From the NCBI RefSeq assembly GCF_014873705.1, contig NZ_JADBDS010000005.1:248001-312000 (forward strand): a stretch of DNA of 64,000 nucleotides. The letters run 5' to 3'. A program made the position numbers and the translations under genes. Of the stretch, positions 35,384 to 44,313 are shown piece by piece (within the stretch, counting starts at the first letter, position 1; each line of letters starts with the position of its first letter). A model generated the notes under the pieces. The model was given only the letters and a program-made list of their open reading frames with translations. It did not search any database and was not told where the DNA came from. The stretch is from Mycobacterium sp. OAS707 (GTDB lineage: Bacteria > Actinomycetota > Actinomycetes > Mycobacteriales > Mycobacteriaceae).

Positions 35384-36880
35384 ATGACGGCATCGCCGGT
35401 CGCCACTTCAACCGTCCAGTTCAACCCGGAGAGTCGCCTCTACATCGACGGTCGGTTGCGCGAATCGTCCACGGGCAAGACGGCCGACAACATCAATCCG
35501 GCCACCGAGGAACTCCTCGGTACGTGTACCGACGCGGGCGCGGGCGACATGGACACGGCGATCGCGGCCGCGCGTCGGGCCTTCGACACCACCGACTGGT
35601 CGACGAACCACGAGTTTCGCCAGCGCTGCCTCATGCAGTTGCATGACGCGCTTCAGGAGGAGAAGGAGGACATGCGGGCCGAGCTCGTTGCCGAGGTCGG
35701 TTGCCCAGTCTCCGCGACGTATATCGCGCAGCTCGAGTGGCCGCTTTCCGACGCGATCCGCTGGCCCGCCGAATACATCTCGCAATTCCCCTGGGAGCGC
35801 GAACTCCCCGACGCGGCGTTGATCGGCACGCCCTACCACCGCAAGGTGGTCAAGGAACCGATGGGCGTCGTCGGCGCGATCACCCCGTGGAACTTCCCGG
35901 TCGAGATCATCAGCAACAAGATGGGCCAGATTCTGGCCACCGGAAACACGATGGTGCTCAAGCCTGCCATCGAGACACCGTGGAGTGCCCTGCGGTGGGG
36001 CCGCATCATCGCGGAGAAGACCGACATCCCCGCCGGCGTGGTGAACATCGTCCCGGCCTCAGACAACAATGTCGCCCAGATACTCGCCAGCGACGCCCGC
36101 GTCGACATGGTCTCGTTCACCGGGTCGACGGCGGTCGGCAAACTGATCCAGAGTCTGTCCGGGAAAACGATGAAACGGAATCTGCTCGAGCTGGGCGGGA
36201 AGTCGGCCTACATGGTGCTCGACGACGCGGACATGGACGTCGCGCTGCCGGGCTGCATGGGAGCCCTCATCCATTCCGGCCAGGGTTGCGCTCTGACCAC
36301 GCGAATGCTGGTGCCGCGCCAGTTCTACGAGCAGGCCGTCGAGGTCGCCACCGCGACGTTCGGGGCGATAGGCGTCGGAGACCCCACCGACCCGGCGAAC
36401 TTCTGCGGCCCGCTGGTATCGGCCAAGCAGCGTGACCGGGTCCTCAACTACATCGAGATCGGCAAGCAGCAGGGGGGACGCATCACCATCGGCGGCGGCG
36501 CGCCCGAAGGACTGGACCGCGGCTACTTCGTTGCCCCGACGGTCTTCGCCGATGTGGAGCCCGATCACCGCATCTTCCAGGAGGAGATCTTCGGGCCCGT
36601 CATCGCGATCACGCCCTACGACGGGGGTGACGACGGCCTCGTCGAGCTTGCCAACAATTCCATCTACGGGCTTTCGGGCGCGGTGATGGGCTCCAACGAG
36701 CGGGCGATGGCAGTGGCGAGACGGATCCGCACCGGAACGATGAACATCAACGGCGCGTTGTTCTACGGCGCCGATGCCCCGTTCGGCGGATATCGGATGA
36801 GCGGCCTCGGGCGGCAGAACGGCCATGAGGGCTTCGAGCAACATCTGCAGACCAAGTCGATGGGATATCCGATCGCATGA
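35384..36880 (+). CDS. NAD(P)-dependent aldehyde dehydrogenase
   Basis: 498 residues, complete ALDH fold. Asn170 (TPWNFP), Glu269 (LELGGKS) and nucleophile Cys302 (HSGQGCAL) are all at the standard positions. It oxidises an aldehyde to the acid that the following CoA-transferase could activate. Start ATG at 35384; its stop overlaps the start of the CoA-transferase (ATGA). Confidence 0.96.
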   Translation: MTASPVATSTVQFNPESRLYIDGRLRESSTGKTADNINPATEELLGTCTDAGAGDMDTAIAAARRAFDTTDWSTNHEFRQRCLMQLHDALQEEKEDMRAELVAEVGCPVSATYIAQLEWPLSDAIRWPAEYISQFPWERELPDAALIGTPYHRKVVKEPMGVVGAITPWNFPVEIISNKMGQILATGNTMVLKPAIETPWSALRWGRIIAEKTDIPAGVVNIVPASDNNVAQILASDARVDMVSFTGSTAVGKLIQSLSGKTMKRNLLELGGKSAYMVLDDADMDVALPGCMGALIHSGQGCALTTRMLVPRQFYEQAVEVATATFGAIGVGDPTDPANFCGPLVSAKQRDRVLNYIEIGKQQGGRITIGGGAPEGLDRGYFVAPTVFADVEPDHRIFQEEIFGPVIAITPYDGGDDGLVELANNSIYGLSGAVMGSNERAMAVARRIRTGTMNINGALFYGADAPFGGYRMSGLGRQNGHEGFEQHLQTKSMGYPIA

Positions 36881-38088
36881 CCGACATCCTCAACGGGATA
36901 CGCGTAATCGAGCTTGCCGCTTGGACGTTCGTCCCGGCCGCGGGTGCGGTGCTCGCCGACTGGGGTGCCGACGTCATCAAAATCGAGCACCCCGAAACCG
37001 GCGATCCGCAGCGCGGCCTCATCAGCTCCGGAATCGTCACCGGCGCGGGCGGGGTGAACCACTTCATTGAACAGCCCAACCGCGGAAAGCGCAGCGTGGG
37101 CCTGGACACGTCCAGTGCCGAGGGGCTTGAAGTTCTGATGAAACTAGTCGAGACCGCTGACGTCTTCCTGACGAACCTGTTGCCAGATTCCCGGCAACGC
37201 ATGGCAATCGACGTAGAACAGGTGCGTGCACGCAACCCGAGGATCATCTACGCCCGTGGCCACGGCTACGGAACGAAGGGTGAGCTCGCGGCCCAAGGCG
37301 GGTTCGACCTCGCCGCGTACTGGTCCCGCGGTGGAATCGGTGAGGCCTACGCCGCGGGCGACGGCTCGTACCCGCCGATTCAGCGGCCGGCGTTCGGGGA
37401 CGTCTACGGCGGCCTGTCGATCGCTGCGGGCATTGCAGGCGCGTTGTTCAAACGGGAGCGCACGGGCGAGCCGTCGGTGGTCGACGTGTCACTGCTCGGC
37501 GCGGCGATCTGGCAGCTCGGCCCCGACGTGGTGGGCGCGGGCATCACTGGCGCGGACATCCCGAGGTTCCAGCTGGAGGAGATGCCGAATCCGGCGGCGA
37601 GCATGTACCAAACGCGCGACGGCAGGCACATCGCATTCGTGTTGTTGCAAGCCGACCGGTTCTGGGCCGAATTCTGCGCACGGCTGGGCCGAACCGACCT
37701 GGTCTCCGACGAGCGGTTCGCGAACGCGGTGGTTCGGTTCGAGAACCGCGCCGAATGCATCGTCGAACTGCGCAAGACGATCGGGGCGCAGGATCTTTCC
37801 CACTGGGAGAAGGCGTTCGAGGGTTTTGACGGTGTGTGGGACGTCATGCGCACGGCCCGCGAGATTCACGACGACCCGCAGGCGATCGTCAACGGGTATC
37901 TGCCGCGCACCACCGACGCCAACGGCAATGAGTTCGCGTTGGCGGCCAGCCCGGTACAGTTCGACGAAACCCCGCTGGACCTGACGTGCGCCCCTGGTCA
38001 TGGTGAGCACACCGACGCGCTCCTTGGCGAACTGGGTTACAGCGAAGACCAGATCATCGAGTTCAAGATCAATTCGGTTGTGCTGTAG
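36877..38088 (+). CDS. CaiB/BaiF family III CoA-transferase
   Basis: 403 residues. LNGIRVIELAAWTFVPAAGA and DWGADVIKIEHPETGDPQRG mark the CoA-binding domain; the nucleophilic Asp is Asp144 in GGFDLAAYWSRGG. Very similar in layout to the gene at 5150-6385. Sits between ALDH and the VOC gene with overlaps on both sides, so the three act in one route: aldehyde, acid, acyl-CoA. Confidence 0.93.
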   Translation: MTDILNGIRVIELAAWTFVPAAGAVLADWGADVIKIEHPETGDPQRGLISSGIVTGAGGVNHFIEQPNRGKRSVGLDTSSAEGLEVLMKLVETADVFLTNLLPDSRQRMAIDVEQVRARNPRIIYARGHGYGTKGELAAQGGFDLAAYWSRGGIGEAYAAGDGSYPPIQRPAFGDVYGGLSIAAGIAGALFKRERTGEPSVVDVSLLGAAIWQLGPDVVGAGITGADIPRFQLEEMPNPAASMYQTRDGRHIAFVLLQADRFWAEFCARLGRTDLVSDERFANAVVRFENRAECIVELRKTIGAQDLSHWEKAFEGFDGVWDVMRTAREIHDDPQAIVNGYLPRTTDANGNEFALAASPVQFDETPLDLTCAPGHGEHTDALLGELGYSEDQIIEFKINSVVL

Positions 38089-39035
38089 TGGGATCGGAGG
38101 ATCTGGCTCGGCGCTTCTTGCACGTCAACCTGAACTGCGAATCGCTCCACTCGACTGAGGAGCTGTATGCCGGCAAGCTCGGGCTCTCAGCGCGGATGCG
38201 AACAGACCCCGACGTTCCAACCAATGGCTCGATCCTCGGTCTCGACGGCGAGACCTACTGTGAGACATCGTTTCTCTACGACGCACGAGGTGGCCGAGCC
38301 GGCTGTGCACTGGAGGCTATCGAGTACCGAAGCCCCGCGCTCAAGCGCGACTCGAACGACGATCCGAAACGGCCCGGCCTACGGTCGACGCTGATGACCG
38401 TGGCGGATCTGGCCGGTACCGTCGCGGCGCTGCGGGCGGGGGGCGTCTCTGTCGGCGAACCCATCGACGGCCTGATCTCCGGAACCAAATCGGTGTTGGC
38501 AACCGGTCTCGACGGCGTGGTAATCGAACTGGCAGAGCGTGTTGCCGACGATGTGGCTGCCGGCGCGTTGTTCGGCGGAGTTCGCGTCGCGGCCATCGAT
38601 GCCGTCGCGACGGGGCAGTTCCTCACCGCGATCGGCTTCGTCGAAGTGCAGGCGCCGAGCCTGACCGGCATCGCCGGCGACCAACTGGATACGGGTGGAT
38701 CGTCCCAAGCGGTTGAATGCGTGGTGTCGCGTTATGCGGTCCCCGAGGATGCCAATCAGTTCAGCCTTACAGTGGTGCAGCATCCAGAGACTCGACACCA
38801 GGATCCGGTGCCATGGGGCGGCAACCACCAGGGGCTGTACCGGTGTGCTATGCGGGTGGAACACACGGAGAAGGCCCTCGCTGCTCTGCCGGATTCCATT
38901 GAGGTGATGGGAGATCCGGTCTGGTGCCCGTTGCCCGGCACGAAGATCGAGGGTCTCTACATCGCGTTCCTGCGCTCGCCCGACGGGGTGGTTTTCGAGT
39001 TCGTCGAACGCCCACTCAAGTACTTCACCCGCTAA
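38088..39035 (+). CDS. Two-domain VOC (glyoxalase/dioxygenase fold) protein
   Basis: 315 residues with two VOC modules: residues about 8-150 (FLHVNLNCESLHSTEELYAGKLG) and about 160-312 (RVAAIDAVATGQFLTAIGFVE...VVFEFVERP). Metal-ligand candidates His12 and Glu near the end of each module fit the fold, but the substrate type (isomerase, epimerase or extradiol-like) is not readable. The GTG start shares its G with the TAG stop of the CoA-transferase. Last gene of the ALDH operon. Confidence 0.82.
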   Translation: MGSEDLARRFLHVNLNCESLHSTEELYAGKLGLSARMRTDPDVPTNGSILGLDGETYCETSFLYDARGGRAGCALEAIEYRSPALKRDSNDDPKRPGLRSTLMTVADLAGTVAALRAGGVSVGEPIDGLISGTKSVLATGLDGVVIELAERVADDVAAGALFGGVRVAAIDAVATGQFLTAIGFVEVQAPSLTGIAGDQLDTGGSSQAVECVVSRYAVPEDANQFSLTVVQHPETRHQDPVPWGGNHQGLYRCAMRVEHTEKALAALPDSIEVMGDPVWCPLPGTKIEGLYIAFLRSPDGVVFEFVERPLKYFTR

Positions 39036-39045
39036 CCTTTCTCTC

Positions 39046-39105
39046 GCGAGCAGACGCAGAGTGTCCCTTTCGCGCGGCGTGTCGGGGCCATTTGCGCCTG
39101 CTCGC
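39046..39105. terminator. Inverted repeat between convergent genes
   Basis: GCGAGCAGACGCA (39046-39058) and TGCGCCTGCTCGC (39093-39105) pair with one mismatch and flank 34 bases. The element fills the 79-bp gap between the ends of the VOC gene and the SDR. It may act as a two-way terminator; the GCGAGCAGACGCA word looks like an intergenic repeat seen widely in mycobacteria (from memory, not checked). Confidence 0.45.
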
Positions 39106-39114
39106 GCAAAGAGC

Positions 39115-40026
39115 CTAGGCCGTCGGTAGCGGGCCGGCGAGGCCGCGTGGTGAGGTTCCGTATAGCCAGCTGACGGCTTGGCCGATCTCCGAGAATTGCA
39201 GCGAGGCACCGTCTTTGGCGTGATAGTAGGCAGGCGCCTCGGTGAAGCCCTCGATGCGGCTCAGCGTGTGTCCGTTCACCCGCAGGATCTGGCCGGTCAG
39301 CCAGGAGGACTGCGGCGACTGCAGCCACGCCACCACGCCCGAACTGCGGGCAGGGTCCAGCGCGGGGTCGTCAGCCTTCTCGCCGCTGAAGAAGTTCTCG
39401 CTGATTCGGGTTATGGCCAGTGGCGAAATCGCGTTCACCGCAACCCCGTAACGCGCCGCCTCCATCGCAGTGACGGCGGTGAGGTTGGCGATGGCTGCCT
39501 TGGCGGCACCGTAGGCGCTCTGGCCGACGTTGCCCCACAGCCCCGCGCCCGACACAGTGTTCACAATGCGCGCGTCGATCTGATTGCCCGCCTTGGACAG
39601 TGCGCGCCAGTACTCGCAGGCGTGCTTGGTGACCGCAAACGTGCCCTTGAGGTGGACGGCGATCACCTTGTCCCAGTCGGCCTCTGTGGACGTGGCAACC
39701 ATCGCATCACGGACGATGCCTGCGTTGTTCACCACGCCAGTGAGCGTCCCGAACGTGTCGACCGCCGTGTTGATCATGTCGGCAACGTCGTCCCAGGACG
39801 AGACCGATCCAGTGTGGGCGATCGCCTTGCCACCCGCTGCCTCGATCTCGGCGACCACGTCGGCCGCAGGTCCCGACCCATCCCCTGCGGTACCATCGCG
39901 GCTCACGCCTGGGTCATTGACGACGACCGAGGCGCCCTGAGCGGACAGGGCCAGGCAGTGGGCGCGCCCGATGCCTCGCCCGCCCCCGGTGACCAGGACG
40001 ACGCGTCCGGAAAGTGATGCAGTCAT
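39115..40026 (-). CDS. SDR, (R)-3-hydroxyacyl-CoA dehydrogenase of the MFE-2/HSD17B4 type
   Basis: 303 residues. TGGGRGIGRAHCLALSAQGASVVVNDPGVSRDG is typical of the dehydrogenase unit of peroxisomal multifunctional enzyme 2. Catalytic Ser in NTVSGAGLWGNVG and Tyr-x3-Lys in SAYGAAKA are present. It would oxidise 3-hydroxyacyl-CoA. Third gene of the operon ACAD/CoA-transferase I/SDR, nine bases after the CoA-transferase stop. Confidence 0.93.
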   Translation of the reverse strand: MTASLSGRVVLVTGGGRGIGRAHCLALSAQGASVVVNDPGVSRDGTAGDGSGPAADVVAEIEAAGGKAIAHTGSVSSWDDVADMINTAVDTFGTLTGVVNNAGIVRDAMVATSTEADWDKVIAVHLKGTFAVTKHACEYWRALSKAGNQIDARIVNTVSGAGLWGNVGQSAYGAAKAAIANLTAVTAMEAARYGVAVNAISPLAITRISENFFSGEKADDPALDPARSSGVVAWLQSPQSSWLTGQILRVNGHTLSRIEGFTEAPAYYHAKDGASLQFSEIGQAVSWLYGTSPRGLAGPLPTA

Positions 40027-40035
40027 TGCGCTCCT

Positions 40036-41244
40036 TTATTCAAATAGCTTGGTGATGAGACGGCGTCGCTGCGACCAGTCCGCGCCGCGCAGGTCCGCGT
40101 GGCTGGACTCGGTGACGATCATGTCGACGTCGTGGGCCGGGGTGGAGACTGGGCGGCTCAATTGGTCGATCAGCGGTGAGTGCCCGTTGACCACCGTCGG
40201 GACGGCGATGATCGACAGCCCGCCGTGGCTCATCCGTGCGGCCGCGCAATAGTCGGGATGACCTCCGATGCCGCCGATCACTTTCTCGCCACGGCCTTCG
40301 ACATTGACCTGTCCGTACGGGTCGATCTCGACGGCGGTGTTGACGGCGACGAACGACTCGCCCCTGGACAGCCTGGTGAGGTCGTGGGTGTACTCGATGC
40401 CTCGAAGAATCGGCTTGCTGTCCGCCCAGTCGTACAGCTTCTCGGTGCCAAACAGGTAGGTGGCCGAGGGCATATCGATCAGCATGCCGCGCGTGTCCAT
40501 GTCGACAACCGCGTCGGTGAGCAGGCCGGTGTCGATCCGTAGCGGCACCGGCGCTCGCCGCAGCAGTGCGGTTCCGAGTTGCCCCGGCCCGTACTGCAGG
40601 CGGGCGCCCTCGGGCACGAACCTCAGTACTGCGTCGGCGAGCGCATCGTGGATCGGATCGGGATCCTTTTGCGGCAACCGGACGGGGCCGTCGTTGCTGT
40701 GGCCGACAATTCTCACGATGTCGGGATCCAGCGGCGGACCGGCGTCCGCGCAAGGCGCAGTGTTGTCCACAACGGCGAGTACCGGCACACCGGCGAGTCC
40801 CCGTTGCCAGGACACCTCGCTGCCGAAATGGAGGCGTCCCTCGCGCCCCACCACACGTGTTATCAGCACGTCGGGACGCAGCACGCTGGTCAGCAACGCG
40901 GGGATGACGGTGAGCCGAGTCGGCACGAAACGTGCTGTCGAACTGCTCAATACATCTCGCACACCCCAGCCCGGCATCACCGCAATGGTCTCGGAGAAGG
41001 CTTCCACCTCGAATCCGTCGAGCGGCGCGGGCATCCAGCCCAGTACCAGCCGAACCGAACCAACTTCACGGGCAACCGCCGAGACGACCGCTCCTACCGA
41101 TAGGCCGTCGTCGAGGCAACGCAGCGCACCGACGCCGTCACCGAACGCAACAGTCATGCCCGGACGCAGCCGATCACGCAACGCAGCGGCGAACTGCGCC
41201 GAGGTCGACGATTTGGCGCGCGCTACTCGCACTACTGCGCCCAT
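40036..41244 (-). CDS. Family I CoA-transferase/acetyl-CoA hydrolase-like
   Basis: 402 residues from ATG 41244. Two Rossmann-like halves; the C-terminal block AVEIDPYGQVNVEGRGEKVIGGIGGHPDY matches the acetyl-CoA hydrolase/4-hydroxybutyrate CoA-transferase family. It moves CoA between short acids or hydrolyses a CoA ester. It follows the ACAD by 25 bases and precedes the SDR. Confidence 0.87.
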   Translation of the reverse strand: MGAVVRVARAKSSTSAQFAAALRDRLRPGMTVAFGDGVGALRCLDDGLSVGAVVSAVAREVGSVRLVLGWMPAPLDGFEVEAFSETIAVMPGWGVRDVLSSSTARFVPTRLTVIPALLTSVLRPDVLITRVVGREGRLHFGSEVSWQRGLAGVPVLAVVDNTAPCADAGPPLDPDIVRIVGHSNDGPVRLPQKDPDPIHDALADAVLRFVPEGARLQYGPGQLGTALLRRAPVPLRIDTGLLTDAVVDMDTRGMLIDMPSATYLFGTEKLYDWADSKPILRGIEYTHDLTRLSRGESFVAVNTAVEIDPYGQVNVEGRGEKVIGGIGGHPDYCAAARMSHGGLSIIAVPTVVNGHSPLIDQLSRPVSTPAHDVDMIVTESSHADLRGADWSQRRRLITKLFE

Positions 41245-41269
41245 CCGTTCGTTTGGGCGAAAGGGGCGC

Positions 41270-42412
41270 TCACCGAGGCTCTTTGGGAAGGCCCAGCACT
41301 CGTTCACCCAGAATGTTGCGCTGGATCTCACTGGTGCCGCCGAGGATGGTCTGGGCGCGACCGACCAGCATGTGATGTACGAGTTCGTTGTCCGCCGGAT
41401 CGACACATGCATCGACGCCGAGCACCTCGGTGGCAAGATCGCCCAGATCGCGGTCGGTTTCCGAGGTCATCAGCTTGAGCACTGAGAACGCCGCCGACGA
41501 CGTGTTGCCCGCGTCGATGGCGCGCTGCCAGGTGAATCGCAGCAGCCACATTCGCGCCCACAACTTGGTCATCGACCGCGCCAGCACGGGGTCCAGCAGA
41601 TCGTGGGCCCTGGCCGCGTCGGCCATCCGCTCGTGGAGCCGGAACATCGCGACCGCTTGTGAACCCAGGGTCAGCCGCTCGCGTCCGAGTGTCATGATCG
41701 CGATGGCCCAGCCCTGGCCGACCTCGCCGATCAGCGCGTCGTCGTCCAGTTCGGCGCCGTCGAAGAACACCTCGTTGAACTTGCTCTCGCCGTCCATCTG
41801 TGTCAGCGGCCGCACGGTGATGCCTGGCGTATCCATAGGTACCACGAACATCGACATGCCGCGATGCTTGTCGGGACCCGTACGGGCCAGCAGCAGACCG
41901 TATTTCGCGGAGTTGGCAGCCGAACTCCACACCTTCTGGCCGTTGATCCGCCAGCCAGTCGGCGTCTTCTCCGCCTTGGTGCGCACTCCTGCCAGATCGG
42001 AGCCGGCGCCGGGCTCGGAGAACAACTGCGTCCAGATGTCATCGCCGAGCCGGATGGGTTCCAGATACCGCGACTTCTGCTCATCGGTGCCGAAAGTGAT
42101 CAGGACTGGCCCGGCCAGGTCGATCGCGGTGATACCGAGTTGACGCGGCACACCGGCACGTGCGCACTCCTCGGCGAAGATCGCTTGGAAGCTGACGGAC
42201 GCGTCGGCACCCCCGTACTCGACGGGCCAGTGCAGGCAGACGTACTTGTGATCGGCAAGATAACGATGCCAGGCGCGGCCGGGCTGCACGTCGGCGGCCG
42301 TCGGAGTCGGCCCGTAGTTGCGCAGACCCTCCGGCTTGGGCGCGTCCTCCAAAAAAGAGCGAATCTGCGACCGAAGTGCGGCGGTGCCTTCGGTGCTTTT
42401 GGCGGCTACCAA
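41270..42412 (-). CDS. Acyl-CoA dehydrogenase, alpha-type
   Basis: 380 residues if translation starts at TTG 42412, which gives normal length; longer frames run into the preceding small gene. Motifs: QLFSEPGAGSDLAGVRT, KVWSSAANSAKYG, catalytic-base candidate Glu245 in TLGRERLTLG, and GGTSEIQRNILGERVLGLPKE. The neighbouring beta-type ACAD at 43165 could be its partner; an SDR remnant now separates the two operons. Confidence 0.92.
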   Translation of the reverse strand: MVAAKSTEGTAALRSQIRSFLEDAPKPEGLRNYGPTPTAADVQPGRAWHRYLADHKYVCLHWPVEYGGADASVSFQAIFAEECARAGVPRQLGITAIDLAGPVLITFGTDEQKSRYLEPIRLGDDIWTQLFSEPGAGSDLAGVRTKAEKTPTGWRINGQKVWSSAANSAKYGLLLARTGPDKHRGMSMFVVPMDTPGITVRPLTQMDGESKFNEVFFDGAELDDDALIGEVGQGWAIAIMTLGRERLTLGSQAVAMFRLHERMADAARAHDLLDPVLARSMTKLWARMWLLRFTWQRAIDAGNTSSAAFSVLKLMTSETDRDLGDLATEVLGVDACVDPADNELVHHMLVGRAQTILGGTSEIQRNILGERVLGLPKEPR

Positions 42413-42416
42413 CAGC

Positions 42417-42581
42417 TCACTTTCTGTTGAGGTAGTGGGTGTACTCGTCGCGGACGGACTCCATCGCAGGCAGCCGTCGCTCCTCGTCGACGAATTCGGT
42501 TGCACCAGGGCCCGCCTGCACGAGTGGACGGCCGCAAGCACCGACGACCCGGAAGTCCGGTTGCTGGAGCTGCAAGCGCAC
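42417..42581 (-). CDS. Small hypothetical protein upstream of ACAD
   Basis: 54 residues from GTG 42581, which has GGAG five bases upstream; stop TGA at 42417, four bases before the ACAD TTG, so the two would be translationally coupled. Codon usage is GC3-rich like true genes here. The charged sequence ends in SVRDEYTHYLNRK. No domain recognised; it could also be an unrecognised N-terminal remnant. Confidence 0.42.
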   Translation of the reverse strand: MRLQLQQPDFRVVGACGRPLVQAGPGATEFVDEERRLPAMESVRDEYTHYLNRK

Positions 42582-42778
42582 AGCGACTCCTTTGGCGTCC
42601 AAAACAGGGAAATATTTAGTTATTTTCAGCGTAGTTCACCATAGGCGGCCGCGGCAAGCAGTTCCTGCGGCGGCCTGCCGGTCTCGCTGAACAGCGGAGA
42701 TGGAACGACTGCATGGAGCCACCACCGTCGGGGCCGTAATGACTTCGGGCAGTGGAATGTGAAAGGGGGACCGCGATC

Positions 42779-43063
42779 ATGAATTTCGACCTGGATGGCA
42801 AGCGAGCGCTCGTCACCGGAAGTAGTTCCGGGATCGGTGCGGGCATCGCCGCGACGCTCGCCGCTGAGGGCGTAGCGGTGGTCCACGGGCGCAACGCGGA
42901 GCGAGCTTCGGCGGTGGCGGACCAGATCCGGGAGAACGGCGGACGCGCTGACACGGCAGTGGGCGACCTTGCCTGCCGAAGACGGCGCAGCGCACGTCGC
43001 CGATGCCGCGGCATCGGCGTTCGGCGGGATAGACATTTTGGTCAACAACGCCGGTAGCAGCTG
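42779..43063 (+). pseudogene. SDR dehydrogenase N-terminal remnant with frameshift
   Basis: An ATG with GGGGGA upstream opens a typical SDR (DLDGKRALVTGSSSGIGAGI...VVHGRNAERASAVADQIREN). After about residue 66 the frame shifts: the homologous continuation AEDGAAHVADAAASAFGGID and ILVNNAG is in another frame and ends at a stop at 43061-43063. The catalytic half is missing. It stands alone on the plus strand between two minus-strand operons. Confidence 0.8.
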
Positions 43064-43164
43064 ATCACACGTGAAGCCCAAAGACGTGGTGACCGTGCGA
43101 ATTCGCATGCTGCGAGCGGGGCGGCGTGTTGCGTACAAAACCGCACACCGGGCCGGTGCTCGTG

Positions 43165-44313
43165 TCAGAGGATCTTGGCCGCGGCGGCCAGCCGGTCCCA
43201 GTGCTGTGCGGGGCCGCCGAACAACACCTCATCGGTCCGGGCACGCCGAAGGTAGAGATGCGCGGAGTCTTCCCATGTGAATCCGATTCCGCCGTGGATC
43301 TGGACGTTGGCGTGCGCTGCATCGCGCAAGGCCTCCGAGCACACCGCTTTCGCCATGCTGGCGCGCCAGTCGCACTCGCTTGCGGTTTCGCCGGCGTCGC
43401 CGTCGACCGACGCCAGCGCCGCCGCTGACGCCGACCGTGCCCACTCGAGGCCAACCAGCATGTCGGCACATTTGTGTTTGATAGCCTGGAAGCTGCCGAT
43501 CGGGCGGTTGAATTGTTCACGGGTGCAGGCGTATTCGGTGGCGATCTCCAGCACCCGTTCGCACGCGCCGACCTGCTCGGCCGACAGCACCGCCAACGCC
43601 AGGTCGACGTTCCGCTCGATCGTGTCGTCGACAGGCCGGTCACCGGACAGCCGTATCGCAGGCGCAGCGGTGAACGTGATCGTGGCCATTGGCCGGGTGC
43701 CGTCGAGGGTGCGCTCTGATTCAACGACGACGCGGTCCTCCGTCGGGTCCACCAGGAAGACTGCAGGTTCGTCGGCGTTCATCGCCACGACGACGAGATC
43801 ATCTGCGGCGGCACCGTTGAGCACGTGGCGGGCCTCTCCGGCCACGGTCCACGCGCCTTGGGCCGGTGCGGCGGTGAGCGTCACCGAGGCGCGACGCCAG
43901 AGCCCGCCGTCACCGGTGATCACCACCGCGGCGGTGCGTTGGCCTTCGAGCAGCCTCGACAATCGCTTCTCTGCGTCGGGGCCCCGGTCCTGCATGTCTA
44001 GCAACAGGCCGGTGGCGAGCACCGCCGAAGCCACGAACGGCACCGGCGCCAGCGCGCGGCCCAGTTCGTGGGCCACCACGCCCAACGCGGAGGCGCCGTA
44101 GCCTGCCCCGCCGAGATTCTCCGGCACCGCAATTGCTGCCACCCCGACTTGGTTGCAAAGCACCCCCCACAGCTCGCTGTCGAAGCCGCGCTGCGGGTTC
44201 TCGGGGTGGTCGTAGGCCACTGCCCGCACGCGCTCTTCGGATGCGAACCTCTCGCATGCGGCACGCACGGAGTGCGCGAGCTCGTCGCGCTCGTCAACGG
44301 ACAACACCGTCAT
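43165..44313 (-). CDS. Acyl-CoA dehydrogenase, beta-type subunit
   Basis: 382 residues. Retains REQFNRPIGSFQAIKHKCADM and IHGGIGFTWEDSAHLYLRRA but has no helix-G catalytic Glu motif and no C-terminal GGT-E-x-x-R element, so it is of the FadE beta type. It is coupled to the CoA ligase gene upstream (ATGA overlap). No alpha-type gene is in the same operon; the nearest is at 41270-42412. Confidence 0.9.
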   Translation of the reverse strand: MTVLSVDERDELAHSVRAACERFASEERVRAVAYDHPENPQRGFDSELWGVLCNQVGVAAIAVPENLGGAGYGASALGVVAHELGRALAPVPFVASAVLATGLLLDMQDRGPDAEKRLSRLLEGQRTAAVVITGDGGLWRRASVTLTAAPAQGAWTVAGEARHVLNGAAADDLVVVAMNADEPAVFLVDPTEDRVVVESERTLDGTRPMATITFTAAPAIRLSGDRPVDDTIERNVDLALAVLSAEQVGACERVLEIATEYACTREQFNRPIGSFQAIKHKCADMLVGLEWARSASAAALASVDGDAGETASECDWRASMAKAVCSEALRDAAHANVQIHGGIGFTWEDSAHLYLRRARTDEVLFGGPAQHWDRLAAAAKIL

